This document shows positions 54,467 to 61,751 of a DNA stretch of 64,000 bases, in pieces. This DNA comes from JBNJGB01 sp051747385 (GTDB lineage Bacteria; Myxococcota_A; UBA9042; PHBI01; JACKFB01). The stretch covers positions 124,001-188,000 of the forward strand of contig JBNJGB010000005.1 in the NCBI GenBank assembly GCA_051747385.1. Direction: 5' to 3'. Position 1 is the first letter of the stretch; each line of letters begins with the position of its first letter. Both the position numbers and the translations under genes were made by a program. Under the pieces are notes generated by a model, which worked only from the letters and a program-made list of their open reading frames with translations, was not told the origin of the DNA and did no database searches.

Positions 54467-54826
54467 GTGAACGACAAGCAGACGCGTCGTGGTTTCTTCA
54501 AGGACGTCGCCATCCTGGGCGCCGCAGCCACCGGCTCGGCCTGGGCCCTGGCCGCCTGCAAGAAGGGCGGCGGAGAAGGCGGCACCGCCGAGGGCGGCGC
54601 GGCCGATCTCACGTGCACGGACACCTCGGGCCTGACCGAGGAGCAGATCACGACCCGCATGAACTCCGAGTACGTCGACAGCACCCCGGTCGAGGGCAAG
54701 ACCTGCGACAACTGCATCCAGTACGAGGCCCCCGACAAGGAGGGGACCTGCGGGGGGTGCAAGGTCATCGCCGGCCCGGTGCACCCGAAGGGCTACTGCA
54801 AGCTCTGGGCGAAGATGCCCGCATAG
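54467..54826 (+). CDS. High-potential iron-sulfur protein (HiPIP)
   Basis: The GTG at 54467 has an AAGGAGG six bases upstream, better than the ATG at 54449. The 119-residue product starts with a Tat signal (QTRRGFFKDVAILGAAATGS), then a Gly-rich linker. The HiPIP cluster is bound by CDNC and, 14 residues later, GGC, with KGYCKLW near the end; an extra Cys lies just before GGC. HiPIPs are periplasmic electron carriers with one 4Fe-4S cluster. No partner oxidase or reaction centre is in view. A possible hairpin (TGTGCGGGA/TCCCACACA) lies upstream near 54413-54440. Confidence 0.9.
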   Translation: MNDKQTRRGFFKDVAILGAAATGSAWALAACKKGGGEGGTAEGGAADLTCTDTSGLTEEQITTRMNSEYVDSTPVEGKTCDNCIQYEAPDKEGTCGGCKVIAGPVHPKGYCKLWAKMPA

Positions 54827-55004
54827 CGCGGCCCTCCGCCACGCGGGCCGGGGCCGGTCGGGGGTGACCACGCCCACGCCCGCGACCCGGGCCGGCTCGC
54901 GATGGCTCCCCTCCCCGCCAACCTCGGGTGAGCGAGGCCGGCGCGGCGCTCGTGGCCGCGGGATCAGCTTCAGGTCCCGGACGACACGCAGGACGAGAGA
55001 CTAC

Positions 55005-55742
55005 GTGCGCATCTGGGATGTTCAGCCGGGTTACCTGAATCGCCAGAGCCTGCTCGGTGAACACCGTGAGCTGCACGCGTTGGTCTCGATCATCGCCGAG
55101 GGGAAGAAGGGATATGCCTTGCACCCGGAGACCCGGCGCTGGCGGGGCCACGGCTGGGCGCTGAGACAGCGTCACCGGATGTTGGCCGAAGAGATGGCGC
55201 TGAGGGGATACGTGGACAGGTCGCCCGTGCGCCTTCGCTCCGGGGCCGGACTCTGGCCGGAGACCTTCGTGGATGCGCCGGATCGGCAGTTCCGGATCCT
55301 GGCCGAGAAGTATCGCACCCGTCCTCCGGGGCGGATTCCACTGCCCCAGACCACCCAGCAGCTGTGGAGCCATCACAAGTACTCGGTCCTGGCGCGGGAT
55401 CCCAACGCCTACGCGGAGATCGGCCGGAGCGTGGCGCGGCGCCGGAAGCAGGAGGACTTCGCGACGCTGGCGACCCGGTTCGTCGAAGTGTGCCGCAGTC
55501 CACCGTCTGTCGGCGGCATCCGCAACGCCCTCCTGCACATGTGGGGACATGTCTCTAATCATTATCGCCCGCAGGGCGAGAAGACCCCTGTCGCCGACTG
55601 GTCCCTGCGGCGGCTCTTGCGCGAGACACGCCGTCTGGCCTTCCGGTATGACGAGCCCTACCTGATGGCCTCGACAGCCCTCGGCGAGCTGGGCGCATGG
55701 CTGGGTCGAGGCGGGCCCGACCGGGAGGGCGCAGGGGGCTGA
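55005..55742 (+). CDS. Pyrimidine-dimer DNA glycosylase-like / DUF1722 fusion
   Basis: The GTG at 55005 matches the family start (VRIWDVQPGYLNRQSLLGEH). Residues 1-95 follow the pyrimidine-dimer glycosylase pattern, with HRELHALVSIIAEGKKGYAL and RGHGWALRQRHRMLAEEMAL. From about 120 a YbgA-like DUF1722 domain follows: LWSHHKYSVLARDPNAYAEI, and PPSVGGIRNALLHMWGHVSN. Such fusions occur in other bacteria and may act in UV repair. The 245-residue product has no signal peptide. Longer upstream starts in the frame are Arg-rich and unlike the family. Confidence 0.8.
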   Translation: MRIWDVQPGYLNRQSLLGEHRELHALVSIIAEGKKGYALHPETRRWRGHGWALRQRHRMLAEEMALRGYVDRSPVRLRSGAGLWPETFVDAPDRQFRILAEKYRTRPPGRIPLPQTTQQLWSHHKYSVLARDPNAYAEIGRSVARRRKQEDFATLATRFVEVCRSPPSVGGIRNALLHMWGHVSNHYRPQGEKTPVADWSLRRLLRETRRLAFRYDEPYLMASTALGELGAWLGRGGPDREGAGG

Positions 55743-55806
55743 CGTGCGGGCATCCACATGTCGCCCACCTCACCACCCACGGGCTGTGGACCTCCCACGG
55801 GGCGGC

Positions 55807-56754
55807 TCAGAGCACCACGTCCAGGACGATGGGCCGGTGGTCGGAGCCCACGTGGGGCCCGACGCGGAGGCCCACCACCGTCAGATCCGGGCTCGTCAGG
55901 CAGTGGTCGATGGGGAGGCGGAGCAACGGCACGGACGACGGCCAGGTCCCCCGGGGCGACGCGCCCACCTCGCGCAGGCTCGTCTCCTCCACGAAGCGCC
56001 GGTAGTCGGCGGACCATGGCGTGAGGTTGAAGTCCCCGCAGACGACCGCGCGCTCGGCCAGGTCGGCGCGCCGCGCGGACAGGGACCCCAGCAGCGCGCG
56101 TGTGCCCTCCACCCACTCCTCGCCCAGGGGTGGCAGGGCGTGCAGGCCGACCAGCGTCAGGTCCGGGCCCTCCACGTCCAGCGACACTCGGAGCCACCGG
56201 GCCTTCACCTCCGCGGGCGTCGCCACGATCTGGTTGTCCCGGAGCGGCACGCGGCTGAACACCGCCAGCCCGAAGCAGTCGACGCGCTCGTGGACGGCCC
56301 GGTGGGGCCAGCCGTCCAGCTCCGAGCCGAGCGCGCGGACCCACGGGCCGTCCACCTCGGCGAGCACGACGACGTCCGGTTCGGCCTCCCGCAGGTAGTC
56401 CGCCACCTGCCCGTGGTCCCGGTTGGGCTGCTGGACGTTGAGGTAGACGATTCTGAGGCGCTGCCCTCGCGGAGGCTCCGCCGCAGGCGCCTCGGCCGCG
56501 CTCCAGGCCGGCGCCATGGCGGCCGCGTTGACCACGACCAGGACCACGGCCAGCAGCGCGCCCCGGTACCGACGCCCGGCGAGCGCCAGGACGGCGACCG
56601 GGATCAGCGCCGCGACCATGTGGAGCCGGAAGTGCGTCGCCAGGGCCAGGACCCAGCTCAGCTCTCCCAGCGCCGCCCCGACCGTCCCGACGACGCCGAG
56701 GGCGAGCACGACGCGCGCCGCCGCGTCCACGACGCCGCGGAGGGCCCTACTCAC
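55807..56754 (-). CDS. Membrane-anchored endonuclease/exonuclease/phosphatase family protein
   Basis: The GTG at 56754 overlaps the stop of the yjbQ gene. The 315-residue protein has three hydrophobic helices (about 10-85) and then an EEP domain: RIVYLNVQQPNRDHGQVADY, DVVVLAEVDGPWV, LVGLHALPPLG, VVCGDFNLTPWSADY and the C-terminal GSDHRPIVLDVVL with the catalytic His. Substrate may be DNA, RNA or a phospholipid; membrane-linked EEP proteins are often left unnamed. All active-site residues are present. Confidence 0.87.
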   Translation of the reverse strand: MSRALRGVVDAAARVVLALGVVGTVGAALGELSWVLALATHFRLHMVAALIPVAVLALAGRRYRGALLAVVLVVVNAAAMAPAWSAAEAPAAEPPRGQRLRIVYLNVQQPNRDHGQVADYLREAEPDVVVLAEVDGPWVRALGSELDGWPHRAVHERVDCFGLAVFSRVPLRDNQIVATPAEVKARWLRVSLDVEGPDLTLVGLHALPPLGEEWVEGTRALLGSLSARRADLAERAVVCGDFNLTPWSADYRRFVEETSLREVGASPRGTWPSSVPLLRLPIDHCLTSPDLTVVGLRVGPHVGSDHRPIVLDVVL

Positions 56755-57394
56755 CCGTCACCGTGACGACGACCATCCGCCGGCGCGGCCTCACGTCGCA
56801 CTCCAGGTGCACGATCTGCTGCCACGTCCCCAGGATCGGCCGCCCGCCGCCGACCGGGACGACGAGGCCGGGGCCCACCGTGCTGGACTGGAGGTGCGAG
56901 TGCCCGTTGCCGTCGTGCCATGTCTGCTCGTGCCCGTACTCGCGACTCGGCGGGATCAACCGGTCGAGCAGCGCCGGCAGGTCGTCTTCCAGTCCCGGCT
57001 CGAACTCGATGTGCGTGACGACGCCGGTGCTGCCCACGTTGAAGACGTGCACCCGGAGCCTGTAGCGTATTGCGGACCGAGCGAGCCCGAGACGATTTCG
57101 TCCAGGTCGGCGTTCGACGGTTCCGTTGGCAGCGCGAAGCGCTGCCGCGCTGGCCCTAAGGGCCAGGAGAGCCGGCGACCGCAGGGAGCCGGAGGACCAG
57201 TAGGTTCGGCGGAGGGTTCTCGGACGTCGAGATGGGCGGAAGCGGCCGGGATTCGCGACGGGAGCATATGCGCTACAGGCTCCTAGCCCCACGCGGACGC
57301 CCGACTGCGCCACGACTTCCGCCACGGCGTCCGTGAGGTCGGTCATGTGGCGATGACCGCGGGTCTGCAGACTCAGCTCCTCCTGGTGGACCAC
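56747..57394 (-). CDS. yjbQ: YjbQ/UPF0047 protein with a 77-residue in-frame insertion
   Basis: The GTG at 57394 follows GAGGAGG. Residues 1-37 (VVHQEELSLQTRGHRHMTDL to QSGVRVGL) and 115-215 (VHVFNVGSTGVVTHIEFEPG, LPALLDRL, TWHDGNGHSHLQSSTVGPGL, GTWQQIVHLE, VVVTVTGE) together form a complete 138-residue YjbQ protein with its conserved His residues. Residues 38-114 are encoded by the palindromic repeat element at 57055-57283 plus two bases and are unrelated to the family, being Arg-, Ala- and Ser-rich. The insert is 231 bp, a multiple of three, and free of stops. YjbQ proteins have been linked to thiamine-phosphate metabolism. Whether the extended protein folds is unknown. Confidence 0.85.
   Translation of the reverse strand: MVHQEELSLQTRGHRHMTDLTDAVAEVVAQSGVRVGLGACSAYAPVANPGRFRPSRRPRTLRRTYWSSGSLRSPALLALRASAAALRAANGTVERRPGRNRLGLARSAIRYRLRVHVFNVGSTGVVTHIEFEPGLEDDLPALLDRLIPPSREYGHEQTWHDGNGHSHLQSSTVGPGLVVPVGGGRPILGTWQQIVHLECDVRPRRRMVVVTVTGE
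57055..57283 (+). repeat. Palindromic element (family 2) inside yjbQ
   Basis: 229 bp between inverted ends GGAGCCTGTAGCGTATTGC and GCATATGCGCTACAGGCTCC. Internal hairpins GGCAGCGCGAAGCGCTGCC and CTGGCCCTAAGGGCCAG match those of the 46.9-kb copy. On the minus strand it reads through in the yjbQ frame without a stop. I see no clear target duplication here. Confidence 0.85.
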
Positions 57395-57731
57395 GTCGTG
57401 CCTCCTCGGGTCGTTCGTAGTCCCAGTGGCGGCCGGACGCAAGGGCCGCGAGCCGGACGAGGCGAGGCCCCTCCCGGTCTGACGGTCCTACACATCTCGG
57501 GGTGCCGCGATCTCGCGGACAATCGCGCGTCAAGACGCCAAGGCCAGCGAGCCGCTTGCACACAGGGTGGGCTGAGGCTGTCGAGTCACCGACAGGTCCA
57601 CAGCGAGCAGACGGGGCCGAAGCATGCCGTTTCCCTTTGCGTCTTCGCGCCTTTGCGCGAGCCCTTCGTCTTGCGACATCGAACGAACCGTGAGCCCTCC
57701 CGGTCGGTCGGGAGGAGCCTCGCACCATCTC
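57395..57731. other. 337-bp intergenic region with short repeat-like stretches
   Basis: No gene is recognised. Phrases such as GTCAAGACGCCAAGGCCAGC (57529-57548) and CCTTTGCGTCTTCGCGCCTT (57635-57654) resemble a low-complexity intergenic motif (AAGACGCAAAGG type) known from many environmental genomes. Its role is unknown. Confidence 0.45.
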
Positions 57732-60245
57732 TCAGCGCCCGTCGTCGCGTCGGACCCGGGCGCGCTGGGGCCGGGGGCGACGGCGCGTCACCATGAGCAG
57801 GCCCGCCACCAAGAGCGCCATCCAGCCCCAGCCGGAACCGGCGTCCGTCCCCGCGCCCGCGCAACCTCCGGCCGCAGACGGGCCGGCCGTGGCCGCCTCG
57901 CCCGCAGACGGGGCGATCTCCTCCTGCGGGTCCTCTCTCGAGGAGCCCTGCTGCTCGCTCGGCTCGCCGACCTCGCAGGGTCCGCAGTACAGGGTCCCGC
58001 CGCAGCCGTCCGGCGTCGTGCCGCACTCGACCCCGGCGGACGTGCACGTCTCGGGTTCGCAGGACGCAGGCGCGATCGCGCAGCGGTTCGGAGCGTCCAG
58101 CCCGCAGGACTCGCCGGCGCCGCAGCCCCCGCAGTCCAGGATCCCGCCGCAGCCGTCGGAGACGGCGCCGCACTCGGCCCCGGCCTCCTCACACGTCCTC
58201 CGATCACAGGTCGCGCCGCAGACGTGGGGCTCCTCCAGGCCGCAGGTCTCCCCGGCGTCACAGCCGCCGCAGTCCAGCATCCCGCCACAGGCGTCGGCCA
58301 CGCTCCCGCACTCGGCCCCGACGTCCTCGCAGGTGAGCGGCTCGCAGTTCGACTGTGTGGAGACACAGCCGCCGCAGTCCAGGGTCCCGCCGCAGCCGTC
58401 CGAGACGGTGCCGCAGTCCGCGCCGGCCTCGGCGCAGGTGGTCGGCTCGCACGCCGGCGCGGTGGCGCTGCCGCCGTCCACGAGCTCCTCGATGCGCTCC
58501 GCGATCTGCCGCCGGGCGTCGTACAGATCCTGGGGGGACGCCGCCGCCACCTCGTAGGGCTTCGCGAACAGGCCCTCCGCCACCTCGCGGGCGAGGGGCT
58601 CGTCGCCCAGGTCCGCCAGCAGCTTCAGGTACTCGTAGTCCTCCATGCCCTCGCGGATGAGCTTCAGGCGGATGGAGGCCACCGGGATGTCGGTCTCGCC
58701 GCCGATGCGCGCCGGCGTGCCGGGGTAGAACAGCGTCCCGTCCCCGTTGCCCGAGAAGTCGCACGAGCTGTCCCAGGCGGAGTCGAGCATCCAGGTCGTC
58801 TCGAAGTACAGCTCGCCGGAGATGTCGTAGGTGAACGACAGCCACTCCATGGCGCGGTTCTGGATGCCGGCCGAGTCGATCATGTAGGAGGGCCAGCCCG
58901 TGTGATAGTCGGACGTGGTCTCCGTGCAGCCGTAGCCGCAGCCGTGGGAGATGCACGACTGGTACCACCAGAGCTCCTTGTCGGGTCCCATGGCGAGGAA
59001 CTCGTCGTACTCGGCGCGCCGATCGTAGCCGCCCTTGTCGTCCATGTGCTGGACGATGGGCACGAGGATGTCGATGTCGCCGACCAGGTCGTGCTCCTTC
59101 ACGGACGACAGCCCGGTGGTCACGAGCGTCGGGATGCCCTGCTCCTGGACGGCCGGCGCGTCGGCGCCGATGTCCGACCAGGCGCAGCCGTTCGGCGGCT
59201 CGTCGCAGGTGTAGTCGAACAGGCGGGCGTCCCAGCCCTCGTCGTCGAAGTGGCCCTGCCAGGCGGTCAGGTTGCCGCCGTGCACCCGGAGCGTGGTCTG
59301 GCGCGCGCCCTCCAGGCGGGTGTCCGCCGTACCGCCGAGCAGGGGGCCGTACACGGCGTCGAAGTGCGCGTAGTTCCCGTAGTAGTAGACCAGCGTCTCG
59401 ATGGAGATGCGGTGGTCCAGGGCAGCCCGGCCGTACAGGGTGTGATAGTGCTCGACGCCCTGGTCGTAGCCACAGGCCTCGTACGAGCCGTGGTGCGCGA
59501 CGCACCCGGCGTCCCAGCCCATGCCGAAGGCCGTGCGCAGCGACGACGTGGAGGGAAGCTCGAAGTTCCGGACCCGGAGGGACACGGGGACCTCCACCGA
59601 TCCGACGCCCTCGCCGGTGACGGAGACCTGGCCCGCGTAGGTGCCCGCGGGCGTGCCCTTCGGGACGAACACCTCGACCCAGATGGAGCGGACCTCTCCG
59701 GCCGGCACGTCGAACGGGAACGCGTCGCGCTTCTCGCCGTAGTAGGCGTCCACGTCCGGCACGAGGGGATCGGGCCAGCGGCCCACGTCGCCCTCCGTGT
59801 TGGAGGGGGTGGCCACCTCGTACAGGCCCGCGCGGTACAGGGTGATCTCACCGGCGGGGACGACGGCGCCGTCCGGGCCCACCAGGTCGCTCACCTGGGC
59901 CTTCACGCCGGTGGCGGCGCCACCGACCACGATCTGGAAGGGCTCGAACTCGTTTCTGGCCGCCGCGATGCTCGCGGACGCCTCGGCCGGGACCGGATCC
60001 ATCGGGCGAACCTTCTCGAGCGCCGTCGTCACGCCCACACCGGCAGCGTGGGTCTCGGCCGCGCCCAGCGTGAGGGCGGCCGCGATGGCGATCGAGAGCG
60101 TCGTCCGAGCGATCCGCCGGGCCGCGTGGAGCGGATCGGGGGCCGGCCGGGTCGAGTCTCGGGCGGTGGACGGGGAGCGGGGCGGACACGTGTCGACGGG
60201 GCGCATCCTCACGGCGGAGGATGCGCGCGAGGTTGCTCGAACCAT
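57732..60245 (-). CDS. DUF4091 secreted protein with Cys-rich repeats and MYXO-CTERM tail
   Basis: ATG at 60245 follows CAGGAGCATC. After a long basic N-region comes a signal peptide (TTLSIAIAAALTLGAAETHA). Residues about 70-590 form a beta-sandwich plus TIM-barrel region with a DUF4091-type end (GTLFYPGTPARIGGETDIPV and ASIRLKLIREGMEDYEYLKL). Five Cys-rich repeats follow (about 600-760) of the type CxxAGAxCGxVSDGCGGTLDCGGC. The end carries an acidic linker, then GGCAGAG, a hydrophobic helix GWGWMALLVAGLLMV and an RRRPRPQRARVRR tail, the layout of MYXO-CTERM sorting signals cut by myxosortase. It is likely a surface glycan-active or binding protein. Confidence 0.85.
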   Translation of the reverse strand: MVRATSRASSAVRMRPVDTCPPRSPSTARDSTRPAPDPLHAARRIARTTLSIAIAAALTLGAAETHAAGVGVTTALEKVRPMDPVPAEASASIAAARNEFEPFQIVVGGAATGVKAQVSDLVGPDGAVVPAGEITLYRAGLYEVATPSNTEGDVGRWPDPLVPDVDAYYGEKRDAFPFDVPAGEVRSIWVEVFVPKGTPAGTYAGQVSVTGEGVGSVEVPVSLRVRNFELPSTSSLRTAFGMGWDAGCVAHHGSYEACGYDQGVEHYHTLYGRAALDHRISIETLVYYYGNYAHFDAVYGPLLGGTADTRLEGARQTTLRVHGGNLTAWQGHFDDEGWDARLFDYTCDEPPNGCAWSDIGADAPAVQEQGIPTLVTTGLSSVKEHDLVGDIDILVPIVQHMDDKGGYDRRAEYDEFLAMGPDKELWWYQSCISHGCGYGCTETTSDYHTGWPSYMIDSAGIQNRAMEWLSFTYDISGELYFETTWMLDSAWDSSCDFSGNGDGTLFYPGTPARIGGETDIPVASIRLKLIREGMEDYEYLKLLADLGDEPLAREVAEGLFAKPYEVAAASPQDLYDARRQIAERIEELVDGGSATAPACEPTTCAEAGADCGTVSDGCGGTLDCGGCVSTQSNCEPLTCEDVGAECGSVADACGGMLDCGGCDAGETCGLEEPHVCGATCDRRTCEEAGAECGAVSDGCGGILDCGGCGAGESCGLDAPNRCAIAPASCEPETCTSAGVECGTTPDGCGGTLYCGPCEVGEPSEQQGSSREDPQEEIAPSAGEAATAGPSAAGGCAGAGTDAGSGWGWMALLVAGLLMVTRRRPRPQRARVRRDDGR

Positions 60246-60605
60246 GATGCTCCTGGGGGGAGGGGGTTGCACCGTGTGACGCCGGTAGACTCGGGTCCGC
60301 GAGGACCCTGCGCCGATCCGCTTCGCTGATCGGCCACTCGGGCAGGCGGACGCGAAACTGAAGCGCGGCGACCGCATGCGGGCGCTCCGAGGGCGGCCAC
60401 AGGGCGTCCCGACGGGGTCGGAGGGCTCGAGGACGGATCCGGCGACGCGCACGTGGCGATCAGCCGTCATGGGCTCCGTGGCTCCTCGCTCCACCCCTCG
60501 TCTCCTCGCGGGACGCCGGACGGACCGGTCCGGCTCGGCGCCAAGCACGGTACGACCCCCGCTTCAAGCGCCTCAAGCTACAGGCGTGTAACCCTCCCCG
60601 TCCGC
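60246..60605. other. 360-bp intergenic region
   Basis: Between the stop of the GNAT-like gene and the start of the DUF4091/MYXO-CTERM gene. Short frames on the plus strand lack credible starts or composition. The promoter of the leftward DUF4091 gene should lie here. Confidence 0.4.
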
Positions 60606-61751
60606 TCACGCTCCGGGGCGCAGCCTGCGAACCCAGCGACGGATGCGCTCCGGCGTGCGGGCCCGGATGGAGCGGCGGAGGGGGCGCGCGCGCTCGGCGA
60701 GACGCTCGAGGCCGGCCGCGAACCGGCCGCCCGGGGTCGGCCGATACGCGCGGATCACCCGGGTCGTGCGGTGGCGCGTGGCCCAGCGATCCTTGTAGTC
60801 CTCGTCGCCGCGGAGGAAGTCGTAGCGGCGGAAGCCCCGCTCCATGGTGTACCGGATCATGAGGCCGTGGAGCACCGACCCGAGGCTCTTGACGGGCGTC
60901 TCGGGGTCGCGGCCGCTCTGGTAGAAGTAGACCGTGTCGCCGGCGGCCATGCCGTACCAGGCCGCGGCGCTGCGGCCGTCCACCCGCACGGTGGTCAGCC
61001 ACAGGGCGCCCTCCGCGTCGAGCAGGCGGAGCAGGGCCTCGTGGAATCGGCGATCCCGGGGGCTGTCGAAGGCGCCGTCGCCGTCCCAGCGCCGCTCGTG
61101 CAGCGCCACCAGGGCCCGCCAACCCTCGTCCAGGGACTCCCCCGCGTGGTGGATCACCTCCAGATCGTGATCCCGGAAGGCCTTGCGCTCCTTGCGCCGG
61201 ATGGTCTGGCGGCGCTTGCCGCTCAGGGACGCCAGCCAGGCCTCCCAGTCGCCCGGGAGGTCCAGGACGGGGCAGGCCTGGCACGGCTCGACGCGGACGT
61301 CCCAGCCACGCGCGCGCATGGCCGCGAGGAGCCTCTCGGCCCCGGGATCGTCCTCGGCGAGGTTGTCCAGCGCCAGCACGTCCCAGTCCAGATCCGCGAT
61401 CGCCTCGACCAGGGCGGCGGCCGCGTGGTCGTCCGCCACCGCGACGGCGCGGTGGTCCGGGCAGGCGTCGTCCCCGGTGGCCCAGCCGAGGGTCCTCACG
61501 GGCACGCCCCACCGGGGTCGGGTCCTCGCGCGGAGCGGGAGGAGGCCTCGCACCGAGCCGTCGTCCGCGGTCGCGACCAGGGCGCGGGTCCCGCCGACGC
61601 GCTCCGGCTCGGCCGCCCGGAGCCACGCCGCATGCCACGCCCAGCCTCCGAAGGGCGAGGACGTCCAGGGTTCGGTGCCGGCGCGGCGCCAGGCCTCCCG
61701 CCCGAGGGCGACGGCCTGTGCGAGGGTCGTCTCCCGCGCCGCGACGCTCAC
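60606..61751 (-). CDS. BioF2/CelD-like GNAT acetyltransferase
   Basis: A GTG at 61751 overlaps the stop of the upstream DUF4091 gene. The 381-residue protein has two related halves of a GNAT fold, as in the Acetyltransf_6 (CelD/BioF2) family: TSSPFGGWAWHAAWLRAAEP and LLPLRARTRPRWGVPVRTLG near the start, SGKRRQTIRRKERKAFRDHD and FHEALLRLLDAEGALWLTTV in the middle, and YDFLRGDEDYKDRWATRHRT near the end. Such enzymes act in cellulose or exopolysaccharide pathways and in aminoacyl transfer; the acceptor is unknown. The coupling to a DUF4091 protein suggests surface polysaccharide metabolism. Confidence 0.8.
   Translation of the reverse strand: MSVAARETTLAQAVALGREAWRRAGTEPWTSSPFGGWAWHAAWLRAAEPERVGGTRALVATADDGSVRGLLPLRARTRPRWGVPVRTLGWATGDDACPDHRAVAVADDHAAAALVEAIADLDWDVLALDNLAEDDPGAERLLAAMRARGWDVRVEPCQACPVLDLPGDWEAWLASLSGKRRQTIRRKERKAFRDHDLEVIHHAGESLDEGWRALVALHERRWDGDGAFDSPRDRRFHEALLRLLDAEGALWLTTVRVDGRSAAAWYGMAAGDTVYFYQSGRDPETPVKSLGSVLHGLMIRYTMERGFRRYDFLRGDEDYKDRWATRHRTTRVIRAYRPTPGGRFAAGLERLAERARPLRRSIRARTPERIRRWVRRLRPGA

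Noticed and set aside
60376..60591. 71-codon plus-strand ORF before the GNAT gene
   Set aside because: Composition is like random GC-rich sequence and no start signal or family pattern is visible.
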